From contig JAFTHF010000144.1 of the NCBI GenBank assembly GCA_017457545.1, positions 1 through 9,269 on the forward strand: a stretch of DNA of 9,269 bases. Reading direction: 5' to 3'. The position numbers and the translations under genes are program-made. The stretch's first letter is position 1. Every line of letters starts with the position of its first letter. The notes under the pieces were generated by a model that worked only from the letters and a program-made list of their open reading frames with translations, did not search any database and was not told the origin of the DNA. Of the stretch, positions 1-8,200 are shown in pieces. This DNA is from Clostridia bacterium. Its GTDB lineage: Bacteria > Bacillota_A > Clostridia > Oscillospirales > CAG-272.

Positions 1-300
1 ACGGTTATAATTCTCGGTGGCTATGATAAAAACCTGTCCTATGAGGAGCTTGGCAAGGGACTTATGGGAATCAAGCACGCAGTGATTTGTGGGTCAAATA
101 GCGAAAAAATCGCATACGTACTGAAAAATCGGTGCAATTTTACCCTTTGCGATAGCTTTTCGGAGAGCGTAAAGATTGCGTCAAGAGTAGCGACAGAGGG
201 AGATAGTGTGCTTTTATCTCCTGCATCGGCAAGCTACGATATGTTTGAAAATTATAAAAAGAAATCAGATAAATTTAAGGAAATCGTAAGAGGTTTGTAG
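1..300 (+). CDS. murD: UDP-N-acetylmuramoylalanine--D-glutamate ligase, C-terminal part (MurD)
   Basis: Only the last 99 codons are present; the reading frame is open from base 1 and ends with TAG at 298-300. MurD is the cytoplasmic ATP-dependent ligase that adds D-glutamate to UDP-MurNAc-L-alanine in peptidoglycan precursor synthesis. The visible part is the C-terminal Mur ligase domain. It starts with the ILGGYDKNLSYEEL segment, typical of the ADP/substrate-proximal strand of MurD. Near the end it has LLSPASASYDMFENY followed by DKFKEIV, which corresponds to the family's SPA(C/S)ASFDMF...GDKF signature. The length from these motifs to the stop matches the family, so the end is intact. The next gene starts one base after the stop, so this gene looks like the head of, or an upstream member of, the peptidase operon. 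The N-terminal and central ATP-binding domains lie outside the window. Confidence 0.93.
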   Translation, partial: TVIILGGYDKNLSYEELGKGLMGIKHAVICGSNSEKIAYVLKNRCNFTLCDSFSESVKIASRVATEGDSVLLSPASASYDMFENYKKKSDKFKEIVRGL

Positions 301-301
301 A

Positions 302-1339
302 ATGAAAAAAATCAATGAAACTCTAAAGAAGCTGTGCTCCCTTATGACTGTTTCCGGCTTTGAGAAGCAGGCTAAGGAGGAGATTTTTAAGCTGGCAGAG
401 CCTATTTTTGATGAGGCATACAGCGACAGCTTCGGCAACTTTGTTTTTGTAAAAAAATCAGGCTTGCCAAATGCACCTAAAATGATGGTAGATGCCCACT
501 TTGACCGAATCGGTATGATGGTAACGGGTATAAAGGAGGGAGGCTTCCTTTCCGTTATCAATGTGGGTGGTATAGATACAAGAATTCTCCCCTCATCAGA
601 GGTTACGGTTTACGGTAGGGAGCAGGTGTACGGAATTATTTCCTCCGTTCCTCCTCACCTTCGTAAAAGCGCTGATGTAAAGGGACTTCCCACAATTGAG
701 GAGCTTTATATTGACACAGGGCTTTCTAAGGACAAGCTTTCAGAGATAGTTTCCCTTGGAGACCCTGTTATGGTACGTGCCGATTATCTTGAGCTTCTTA
801 ACGATAATGTTATGTCAGGCTCTCTTGATGATAAGGCTTGTGTTGCCGCTGCCTTTGATATGGCGGAGAGAGCAGATAAGGACAAGCTTAAGTTTGATGT
901 TTACGTTATCGTTTCCGCACAGGAGGAAACAGGTAAATGCGGTGCTGCCCTTGCAGCATATAAAATTAAGCCCGATATTGCCCTTATTACCGATGTTACC
1001 TTCGGTACTATGGAGGGGGATAAGGAATTTGTTTCCATTGACTGTGGAAAGGGTCCCTCAATAGATTTTTCTGCCCTTGCAGACAGAAGGCTTTCCCGTA
1101 AGATTGCAGAGCTTCTTAAGGATAGCGACATTCCCTATACCGTTGGTGCTTGCCCCTCACGTACAGGCACAAATAATGACCTTGTTTCAGTAGCAGGAGA
1201 GGGAGTTCGCACAGCTATTGTAAGCTTGCCCCTTAAGTCAATGCACACACAGAATGAAATTGTAAATCTTAGAGATGTAAGATCACTTGCAGATATTTTA
1301 CTCCTTGTAGCGTATACAGATAAGGAGGTGCTCATATGA
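302..1339 (+). CDS. M42 family metallo-aminopeptidase, copy 1 (divergent)
   Basis: This 345-residue protein has the normal length for the M42 (glutamyl aminopeptidase/TET/CelM-like) family. These are cytoplasmic, usually dodecameric, two-metal enzymes that remove N-terminal residues from short peptides. Expected ligands are visible: H66 in AHFD, D176 in LDDK, the E208-E209 pair in AQEETG, D231 in TDVT and H315 in MHTQNE. It is the most divergent of the three tandem copies. The usual AHMDE(I/V)G is AHFDRIG, the usual DDR is DDK, and the substrate-side GGTD/GTDA stretch reads RTGTNND at about 287-293. Catalysis looks possible, but its specificity probably differs. The ATG lies one base after the murD stop, preceded by AAGAGG at 288-293. 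Its 3' end overlaps the next peptidase by four bases (ATGA), which implies translational coupling. Confidence 0.9.
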   Translation: MKKINETLKKLCSLMTVSGFEKQAKEEIFKLAEPIFDEAYSDSFGNFVFVKKSGLPNAPKMMVDAHFDRIGMMVTGIKEGGFLSVINVGGIDTRILPSSEVTVYGREQVYGIISSVPPHLRKSADVKGLPTIEELYIDTGLSKDKLSEIVSLGDPVMVRADYLELLNDNVMSGSLDDKACVAAAFDMAERADKDKLKFDVYVIVSAQEETGKCGAALAAYKIKPDIALITDVTFGTMEGDKEFVSIDCGKGPSIDFSALADRRLSRKIAELLKDSDIPYTVGACPSRTGTNNDLVSVAGEGVRTAIVSLPLKSMHTQNEIVNLRDVRSLADILLLVAYTDKEVLI

Positions 1340-2379
1340 AGGAATTAATTAAAAGGCTCAGCGAGGAATTCGGCCCAAGTGGATACGAGGATCGTGTAAA
1401 GGAGCTTATAAGAAAGGAAATCACCCCCTATTTACCCGAAAGCGCAGAGGTTATAGAGGATAGCTTCGGTAGCTTACTTGTTCATATTCCAAGGGAAGGC
1501 AAGCCAAGACTTATGGTCAGCGCTCATATGGATGAGGTTGGCTTTATGGTAACAGGCATTACTGAAAAGGGAAATCTCAGATTTGGCTGCGTAGGTGGAA
1601 TGGACCCCCTTATCCTTGGTGGTAAGCGTGTAATTTCCGAAGACGGTATTGTGGGTGGCATAATGACCCAGCCTATCCATCTTCTCTCCCCGGAGCAGAG
1701 AAAGAAGCGTACAGAGGCACACGAAATGTACATTGATATCGGCGCTACCGATAAGGCTGACGCAGAGAAATACGTACACGTAGGCGACTATTTTGCATTT
1801 ATTTCCGATTTTCGTGACCTTGGCGACGGATATATTAAGTGCAAGGCGCTTGATGACCGATTTGGCTGTGCAATAATGTGCGAAATGATAAAGGAGCTTC
1901 ATAATACAGGTAAGGAAAGCGCCTTTGACCTGTGGTTTGCCTTTACCGGCAGAGAGGAGGTCGGCTTCTCAGGCGCAAGGGGTGCTGCCGAAAGAATCAA
2001 GCCCGATTACGCCTTTGTAATCGAATCAAAGGCAGTACAGGATACCTACGGTGTTCCTGCCGAAAAGAAGGTATGTATCCTTGGTGACGGAGCAATAATC
2101 TCCTTTATGGATAACAGCACCATTTACGATAAGGGCTTTATGAATTCCCTTATCTCCATTTGCAAAAAGCACGATATCAAATATCAGCTTAATAAATATA
2201 TCTCAGGTGGAAACGATTCCTCACATATTCAGAGAAGCGTAGGCGGTGTTAAGGTAGGACTTATCTCTGCCGCATCAAGATATATCCATTCCCAGTCAGA
2301 TGTTGTAAAGTATGAGGACCTTGAGGCTATGCGCAGCATTGCCATCGCCCTTGTAACTGACGAAAATCCCGTTATTTAA
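1336..2379 (+). CDS. M42 family metallo-aminopeptidase, copy 2
   Basis: A 347-residue paralogue of the genes on either side, also full length for M42. It has the canonical AHMDEVG with H64, ALDDRFG with D173, REEVG with catalytic E207 and metal-binding E208, and IHSQSD with H318 near the end. The position that is usually Asp (D in the DVT motif) is Glu here, in FVIES at E230. Glu at this place may still bind metal, so I do not call the enzyme dead. The family prediction is a cytoplasmic cobalt- or zinc-dependent aminopeptidase; the substrate residue cannot be read from sequence. The ATG at 1336 overlaps the previous stop (ATGA) and has a strong AAGGAGG at 1322-1328, inside the preceding gene. 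The spacing to the next gene is nine bases. Confidence 0.92.
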   Translation: MKELIKRLSEEFGPSGYEDRVKELIRKEITPYLPESAEVIEDSFGSLLVHIPREGKPRLMVSAHMDEVGFMVTGITEKGNLRFGCVGGMDPLILGGKRVISEDGIVGGIMTQPIHLLSPEQRKKRTEAHEMYIDIGATDKADAEKYVHVGDYFAFISDFRDLGDGYIKCKALDDRFGCAIMCEMIKELHNTGKESAFDLWFAFTGREEVGFSGARGAAERIKPDYAFVIESKAVQDTYGVPAEKKVCILGDGAIISFMDNSTIYDKGFMNSLISICKKHDIKYQLNKYISGGNDSSHIQRSVGGVKVGLISAASRYIHSQSDVVKYEDLEAMRSIAIALVTDENPVI

Positions 2380-2388
2380 GGAGTAGTT

Positions 2389-3369
2389 ATGACAGAGCTT
2401 GTTAAAAAATTAATGTTTACCTCCGGTGTCTCAGGCAGAGAGGATAAAATTTCTGAGGTTATTAGAAAAGAGGTTGAGCCCTACGCAGATGAGGTTTATA
2501 ATGATCCTATGGGCAACCTTGTAGCTCATAAAAAGGGCAACGGCAAAAAGGTAATGTTTGCTGCACACATGGACGAAATCGGATATTTTGTAACCTTTAT
2601 TGATGATAAAGGTCTTATAAAGGTTGGCAGCGTAGGTGGAATCGACACACTTGCAGGTGCATTTACACAGGTAGTGTCCGAAAACGGTGTTTACGGTGTA
2701 ATCGTTCCCTCCGACAGCAAGGATATCCCCAAGTGTGAAAGCCTTTATATTGATATCGGTGTCAAGACCAAAAAGCAGGCAGAGGCAAAGGTTAAGGTTG
2801 GCGATTACTTCGTACACGTACCTGCTTTTCGCCGTCTTAACGGTACAAGCAGATATATCGGCAGACCCTTTGATGACAGAGTGGGCTGTGCAATCCTTGT
2901 AGAAACTCTTAAGAATGTAAAGAACACAGATAATGACCTTTACTTCGTATTTACCGTACAGGAGGAGGTAGGCAGCAGAGGTGCAAGGCCTGCTACCTAT
3001 CATATCGAGCCCGAAATCGGTATTGCCATTGACGTAACCCGTGTTGGCGGCAAGCCTGGCTCACCTACAATGGATGTAAAGCTTGGCGGTGGCGCAGCTA
3101 TCAAGATTAAGGACTCAAGCGTAATCTGCTCTTATGAGATAGTTAACAAAATGCGTGAGCTTGCTAAGGAAAACAAGGTTAAATATCAGGATGAAATGCT
3201 TGTAAGCGGTGGTACAGATACATCTGTAATGCAGATTTCCAAGGGTGGCTGTCTTGTGGGTGCAATTTCTATCCCCTCAGCATATATCCACTCTGTAAAT
3301 GAAATGATTGATATGGGCGACGTTAAGGAAATAGTTAAGCTTGCTACCCTTGTCGCTGAAAGGATTTAA
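2389..3369 (+). CDS. M42 family metallo-aminopeptidase, copy 3
   Basis: At 326 residues this is the shortest of the three copies, and it is closest to the family consensus. Motifs are TSGVSGRED at the N terminus, AAHMDEIG (H60), FDDRVG (D162), VQEEVGSRGA (E192 catalytic, E193 metal), IDVT (D215), SGGTDTS at about 273-279, and AYIHSVNE (H301). All five positions expected to hold the two metals are intact, so an active aminopeptidase is likely. Its ribosome binding site AAGGAG (2378-2383) overlaps the stop codon of copy 2, with five bases to the ATG. With copies 1 and 2 it forms a tandem paralogue set in one mRNA. M42 enzymes assemble into dodecamers and related archaeal pairs can mix subunits, so hetero-oligomers are a reasonable inference but are not shown here. 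Confidence 0.94.
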   Translation: MTELVKKLMFTSGVSGREDKISEVIRKEVEPYADEVYNDPMGNLVAHKKGNGKKVMFAAHMDEIGYFVTFIDDKGLIKVGSVGGIDTLAGAFTQVVSENGVYGVIVPSDSKDIPKCESLYIDIGVKTKKQAEAKVKVGDYFVHVPAFRRLNGTSRYIGRPFDDRVGCAILVETLKNVKNTDNDLYFVFTVQEEVGSRGARPATYHIEPEIGIAIDVTRVGGKPGSPTMDVKLGGGAAIKIKDSSVICSYEIVNKMRELAKENKVKYQDEMLVSGGTDTSVMQISKGGCLVGAISIPSAYIHSVNEMIDMGDVKEIVKLATLVAERI

Positions 3370-3370
3370 A

Positions 3371-3925
3371 ATGAAAAGAATTTTATCACTTATCATAGTC
3401 CTTGCTATGATGCTTACATGCACACTTTCTATGGTGTCCTGCGGTGAGGAAACAGTAGTTCCCGACGGAATGAAGTACGCCTGCAACCCCGACATTGTAG
3501 ACTATTCCTTATTCGTTCCCGAAAACTGGATAGTTGATATTACAACAGGCTCCAGCATGGCGCACGTGTCAGAAAGCGACTTTTCAAGCGTACAGGTTTC
3601 CCAGTGGAATCTTACAAACGAGCTTAAGAATTACGACACATGGTGGGCAGATTACAAGTCAAGCATTGAAAAGCTTGGTGTTGTTGAATACGTAACCGAG
3701 CTTGAAAACACCGTAGTAAATGAGATTGCGTCAAAGAAGTGTGAGTACAAGCTTACCTTAGGCGAGGGCACAGACGATGAAAGAACATACAGCTACATGG
3801 TAGTTGGAATTATTACAAGAGGTAGCGTTTACGTATTCCTTTACACATCTCTTGAGGATGGCGACCTTTATAACAAGAATATGCCTACAGTAGAGCAGAT
3901 ACTTAAGGAATTCAAATTTAACTGA
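3371..3925 (+). CDS. Small secreted lipoprotein, PsbP/DUF1795-like fold suspected
   Basis: I read a 184-residue protein from the ATG at 3371. This start has AAAGGA at 3359-3364 with six bases of spacing and gives a proper signal peptide; the in-frame ATG at 3341 lies inside the previous gene and would add ten residues before it. Residues 1-24 are a lipoprotein signal: MKR, a hydrophobic core (ILSLIIVLAMML), then MVSC with C24 as the lipidation site. The mature part is about 160 residues without further membrane segments. It contains YSLFVPENWIVD followed by alternating short strands and a helix (SSVQVSQWN, WWADYKSSIEKLG) and ends VEQILKEFKFN. This pattern resembles the PsbP/DUF1795-like alpha-beta sandwich found in many bacterial lipoproteins. 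Function is unknown. It is probably tethered on the outer face of the membrane and is co-transcribed with cytoplasmic peptidases and a desulfurase. Confidence 0.8.
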   Translation: MKRILSLIIVLAMMLTCTLSMVSCGEETVVPDGMKYACNPDIVDYSLFVPENWIVDITTGSSMAHVSESDFSSVQVSQWNLTNELKNYDTWWADYKSSIEKLGVVEYVTELENTVVNEIASKKCEYKLTLGEGTDDERTYSYMVVGIITRGSVYVFLYTSLEDGDLYNKNMPTVEQILKEFKFN

Positions 3926-3926
3926 T

Positions 3927-5084
3927 ATGCAAAAAATTTATTTTGACAACAGCGCCACAACCAAAATGTCGGATAAAGCCAAGGAAAAAATGGTAGAGGT
4001 AATCGAAAACCATTTTGGCAACCCCTCATCTCTTCACGATGTGGGCCTGGATGCTGAGCACGTAAAGGAGGACGCAAGGAAAATCATTCTTGCCACCCTC
4101 GGTATTCAGCGTGGAGTCCGTGGTGAGCTTGTGTTCACCTCCGGTGGCACAGAGTCCAATAATATGGCTATTCTTGGCGTGGTAAACTCAAAAAACAGAC
4201 GTGGAAATGAGAAAATCCTCATTACAGCAGGGGAGCATTCCTCTGTTGAGGAGACCTGTCAGGCTCTTGCAAAGAAGGGCTTTACCGTTTTGAGAGTGCC
4301 TACGGTGGGTGGTAAGCTTGATATTGACTTTATTAGGGAAAACGGCAAGGACGTAATTCTTGCATCCTTTATGCACGTTAATAACGAAACAGGAGCTTTA
4401 TATAATTTAAAGGAAGCCTTTGATACAGTAAAGGCCCTTTCTCCCCAATGCGTAACCCATGCAGACTGTGTTCAGTCCTATATGAAGGTCAAGTTTACAA
4501 AAAAGTCCATTAACGCGGATTTGATCACCTTAAGCGCCCATAAGATAAACGGCGCTAAGGGAGTTGGCGCACTTTATATCTCCCCCGAGATTATAAAGGC
4601 GAAGAAGCTTGTTCCAATAGTATACGGTGGCGGTCAGGAGGAGAATATTCGCTCCGGTACAGAAAACGTGTACGGAATTGTAGCCTTTGGCGAGGCAGCA
4701 AGGGAGCATTATTCTAAGCTTAATGAGGAAATAGAGAAGATGGCAAGGGTGCGCGCTTACATAGTTGATAAGCTTTCCGACACAGAGGTAAGGCTTAACA
4801 TTCCGGAGCGCTTTGCACCCCATATTATCAATATTACTCTACCGGGAATAAGAAGCGAAACAATGCTTCATTTCTTATCCTCAAGGGGCGTGTATGTATC
4901 CTCAGGCTCTGCCTGCTCATCACACTCAAGTAAGGTAAGCTCAGCCCTTACAGCCTTTGGCATAGATCCTAAGCTGGCAGACAGCTCCATAAGGGCATCC
5001 TTCTGCCCCGAAAACACAATAGAGGAGGCAGACATCTTCATTTCAGCCCTCCTTGACGGAATCAAATCACTTCAAAGAAAATAA
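3927..5084 (+). CDS. Group I cysteine desulfurase (NifS/IscS-like)
   Basis: A 385-residue PLP enzyme that takes sulfur from L-cysteine, leaving alanine and an enzyme-bound persulfide that is passed to Fe-S cluster or thiolated tRNA synthesis. Landmarks in order: YFDNSATTK at the N terminus, TSGGTESNN (71-79), GEHSS with the PLP-stacking H104, NNETGALYN, HADCVQ with D180 and Q183, the PLP lysine K206 in SAHKINGAKG, RSGTEN (242-247), and the persulfide cysteine C330 in SSGSACSSHSS. The long flexible loop around C330 marks group I (IscS/NifS) rather than SufS. Length is normal. The start is one base after the lipoprotein stop and its nearest AAGGA is about 16 bases upstream, so translation is probably coupled. 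No iscU, iscR or thiI follows; a terminator does. The sulfur acceptor cannot be decided from the window. Confidence 0.93.
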   Translation: MQKIYFDNSATTKMSDKAKEKMVEVIENHFGNPSSLHDVGLDAEHVKEDARKIILATLGIQRGVRGELVFTSGGTESNNMAILGVVNSKNRRGNEKILITAGEHSSVEETCQALAKKGFTVLRVPTVGGKLDIDFIRENGKDVILASFMHVNNETGALYNLKEAFDTVKALSPQCVTHADCVQSYMKVKFTKKSINADLITLSAHKINGAKGVGALYISPEIIKAKKLVPIVYGGGQEENIRSGTENVYGIVAFGEAAREHYSKLNEEIEKMARVRAYIVDKLSDTEVRLNIPERFAPHIINITLPGIRSETMLHFLSSRGVYVSSGSACSSHSSKVSSALTAFGIDPKLADSSIRASFCPENTIEEADIFISALLDGIKSLQRK

Positions 5085-5088
5085 AAAC

Positions 5089-5117
5089 AAACCGAGAGCA
5101 ACACTCTCGGTTTTTCT
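5089..5117 (+). terminator. Rho-independent terminator of the murD-M42-desulfurase operon
   Basis: The sequence AACCGAGAG, a five-base loop (CAACA at 5099-5103) and CTCTCGGTT make an 8-bp core stem, extended by A-T pairs to about 10 bp. A run of five T follows. It begins four bases after the desulfurase stop codon and separates this transcription unit from the sigma factor gene. Confidence 0.92.
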
Positions 5118-5179
5118 TGTATAATTCACGCTTCTATGATAAAATAAAATTGTTCATAGCAAATTTTTTATTTTCACCC

Positions 5180-5206
5180 AACCTTTTTTATTTCTTCCGT
5201 GTCATA
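5180..5206 (+). promoter_or_regulatory. Putative ECF-type promoter of the sigma-fusion gene
   Basis: A CAACCTTTT -35-like block (AACC at 5180-5183) is followed after 16 bases by TGTCATA (5200-5206). ECF sigma factors typically recognise an AAC-containing -35 and a (C/T)GTC-type -10 at this spacing. A start site at about 5212 would leave a leader of about 40 bases containing the AAAGGAGG ribosome binding site. No convincing housekeeping -35/-10 pair lies in the 130 bases after the preceding terminator. The simplest reading, an inference, is that the downstream sigma factor activates its own gene. Confidence 0.55.
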
Positions 5207-5240
5207 CCTTATGAAGACGTAAAAAAGCTTCAAAAAATCC

Positions 5241-5248
5241 AAAGGAGG
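5241..5248 (+). promoter_or_regulatory. Strong ribosome binding site that fixes the start of the sigma-fusion gene
   Basis: AAAGGAGG ends five bases before the ATG at 5254. It supports this start codon, which also places sigma region 2 at the normal distance from the N terminus. Confidence 0.85.
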
Positions 5249-5253
5249 ACAAA

Positions 5254-8200
5254 ATGCAGTTTCAGAATCAGGACGACAAAACCTTGGTAATGCTCACTCT
5301 CGCAGGAGAGCAGAGGGCGTACGAAGCATTGGTAGCGCGTTACCAACGCACAGTTATCGCCTCAGCCGCAAGGGTTACCCGCAGTCAGTTTATGGCTGAG
5401 GATGCGGCGCAGGATGCCTTTGTTACAGCGTGGATGAAGCTCGACACCCTTGAGGAGCAGGATAAATATTGCTCTTGGGTGTGCAGAATAGCTAAAAACT
5501 GCGCCCTTAATATGATAAGGCGTTACAAGGGAATTATCCCCGTTGACCTTGCTGAGTACGGAGATATTGCAGATGACCCGAGAGTAAACCCTGAATATAA
5601 GTATGTAGCCTCCGAGGAGGAGAACGAGCTGCATACTGCTGTAAGTAAGCTGTCAGATAAGGTGCGCACCATTATTCAGCTATACTACTTTGAGGGGCTT
5701 TCCATTGTGGAAATCGCAGATAGAATGCGAGTATCTCAGGGTACTGTTAAATGGCAGCTTCACGACGGAAGAAAGAAAATAAGAAAGGAGCTATGTGCTA
5801 TGAACGAAAAATGGAACGATACTCTTGTTGAAAGAGTAATGAAGAAGGTTGAAGAGCTTAAGCTCTGGCGACTTAAAAACAATAAAGACGGCTTTGAGGT
5901 AGTATATAAGGACGTTTTAAAGGAGGTAGAGGAGCTTCCCGAAAGCGACAAGAAATACCACGCCCTTGCCGATGTTTTAGGCAGTGGCTGGTGGTGGCTC
6001 AACGGAGATAAATCCGACGAAATGTTTGCCAAAATCAAGGACGCAGCCATCAAGGGCAAAAACGAAGAAATAATGACCTTTATCGTCACTCGTGAGGACT
6101 CACAGCTTCCATATGATGCAAAAGTTGATTTTGTGAAATCCAAGCAGATTCCAATGCTTGAGAAGCTTGGCTTTACAAAAACCTTGGCGAATGAATGGTT
6201 TTGGCTCGGTTACCGATACCTTCAGGACGGCAATAATGATGAGGCTAAGGAAGCTATGGATAAAGCAAAGGGCTTACTTACTCCAAAGGATGAAAAGTAT
6301 ATTCTTGCTGACCGCGCTATTGAATTGTTTAATAAAAAGAATGAACATCTTAAGGATATTCACGAATACAGATATTCTATCAGATCAGGAGTAGAGGAAT
6401 ACAGATATATAAATAATGCTCTTCGCCGTTGGAATAACTTCAGCATTGGAGAGGGCTATCTCCAGTCTGTAGATGTAGACGTAAGGAGGGTATTATATAA
6501 TGCCTCATATTGTGATGGCAAATTCTTTGCAGATATCTCTGTTGGCGAGGAATATATAGGAAGTGATGGAAGCAAGCTTGCTTATATAAGCAATAACGAA
6601 AATGTAGACACTCCTGCAGGTGTTTTTGAAAATTGCCAGCTTTGGAGGACAGCATATATCAATAGTTCCTACGATGTATCCGTATATCTTACATGGTATA
6701 AAGAAAACATAGGTATTGTAAAGCAATCTCATTTGTTTTGCGGCAATACAGAATCTATGGTGCTTAAATCATATAGCATTATAGGTGGTAATGGTTATTT
6801 ACCATTTGCAAAGGGTAATAAGTGGGAGTACGTGTGTGAATTTGATCCGAAATACGTTATTTCGGAATCAAGCTATGAGGTTACTTATGCTGATGAAATC
6901 TCTGTTTGTATTGCCCGTGATAATTACACAGAGAGAATTGGTTACAATGAAAATCTGTGGCTTGACATGATTCAAGCTATAAGAAACGAATATTGGGAAA
7001 GGGGTAAGAAGGGTCAAAAGCTTACCGATACTACAAGGTACGTTGAGAGAGCAGAGGCCCTTGCCAAGACTCCTATGGAAAAGGCTCATACCAAGCTTGC
7101 CTGCTCCCTTGCGCGCAGACTTATGAGAACAGCAGAGCATCTTACACCCGATACAGATATAACAGGCCATTGGAATTTCTTCTCAAGAAATGCTGTTAAT
7201 ATGAATAATGGAGTAGTTAAAACGGATCATTATCAAAGATGGAGCTTCGAGTGGAAAAAGACGAGCTTTGGAAATGCCGGTGAGCCACTTCTATATAATG
7301 ATATATACGGTATTCTTCAGGATGCTACAAATTGCGTTTGGTCAGATGAATGGCGCATAGGCGCAACTCCTACAGTAGAGTACACCCTTTGGGGAAGCTA
7401 TAACATAAAAACCAAGATCGTGTGCGAAAAATCCGACCCCATTACCACAAAAGCAGGTACATTTGATGATTGTATAAAGCTTACACTTGATATTGAGGGC
7501 TTGGATGACGGTCTTGCTTATCGTGCAGGAAACAAGGCTTATTATTTCGCAAATGGCATCGGTATTGTTCGCTGTGAGCATGATTTTGCAGGTGGATCTA
7601 AAATCGCAGTTTACGAGCTTACATCATATAAGGGTCAAGGCGATGGTTATATGCCTATTTGTGACGGCATGGAACGCCACTATGATGCCCTTGATTTAAC
7701 CGACGGATACATCGGTGCAGCAGACTATATTTACGTACAAGACGAAGATGGTAACATGGTTATCTTTACCGACAGAACAGGTATACGTAAGATTCAAGCT
7801 CCTGTTACCCAGTATGCAAGTATTCAAAGCGAAACTAAGGTGGATGAGCTTTGGGATGAGGGCGACAGAACAGCTGCATTCGGACAGTTTGCTGTAAACA
7901 GCTTGAACCTTTTGCTCCACTATATCGCACGTCCAAGCTATAATGCTTGGGATGCTAAGCGTTCAATTGAGATTCAGAAATATAGCATGGGTCTTATAGA
8001 AATGGCAGGAGACGGCACAGTGCCTGACGGACTTACAGGACTTTATGCTTGGGTAGCTCTTGTGAGAAGTGCAGCTCATTTTGGCAACGGTGAGAAGGAA
8101 GACGGATATACCTGTCTTGAAATCGCTCTTGATAGCTTTGCTAAATGGAAATCCTTTGAAAAGGGAGCTGAGCTTTCCGCAGGTAACGAGGTGCTGTTCA

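Noticed and set aside
1474..1902. Minus-strand open frame of 142 codons opposite the second M42 gene
   Set aside because: Same reasoning: antisense to a well-supported coding region, with no motif and no initiation signal.
2431..3003. Minus-strand open frame of 190 codons opposite the third M42 gene
   Set aside because: It lies fully inside a gene with intact family motifs, its translation is Cys- and Tyr-rich and low in recognisable pattern, and it has no visible ribosome binding site. It is a shadow of biased codon use.
3341..3370. Earlier in-frame ATG for the lipoprotein
   Set aside because: It lies inside the preceding peptidase gene, would put ten residues before the signal peptide, and has no suitable ribosome binding site. 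The ATG at 3371 has AAAGGA at good spacing.
5120..5125. TATAAT hexamer just after the desulfurase terminator
   Set aside because: No -35-like hexamer lies 16-18 bases upstream; that interval is the terminator stem. It is probably chance in AT-rich DNA.
5470..5502. Three cysteines (C73, C77, C83) in sigma region 2 as a metal or redox switch
   Set aside because: Cysteines occur by chance or preference at these hydrophobic helix positions in clostridial ECF factors. There is no ZAS-like or CxxC arrangement, so I do not claim a sensor.
5793..5795. ATG between the internal Shine-Dalgarno and M183
   Set aside because: It is out of frame and reaches a stop after about a dozen codons. It might reduce use of the in-frame ATG at 5800 but is not a gene.
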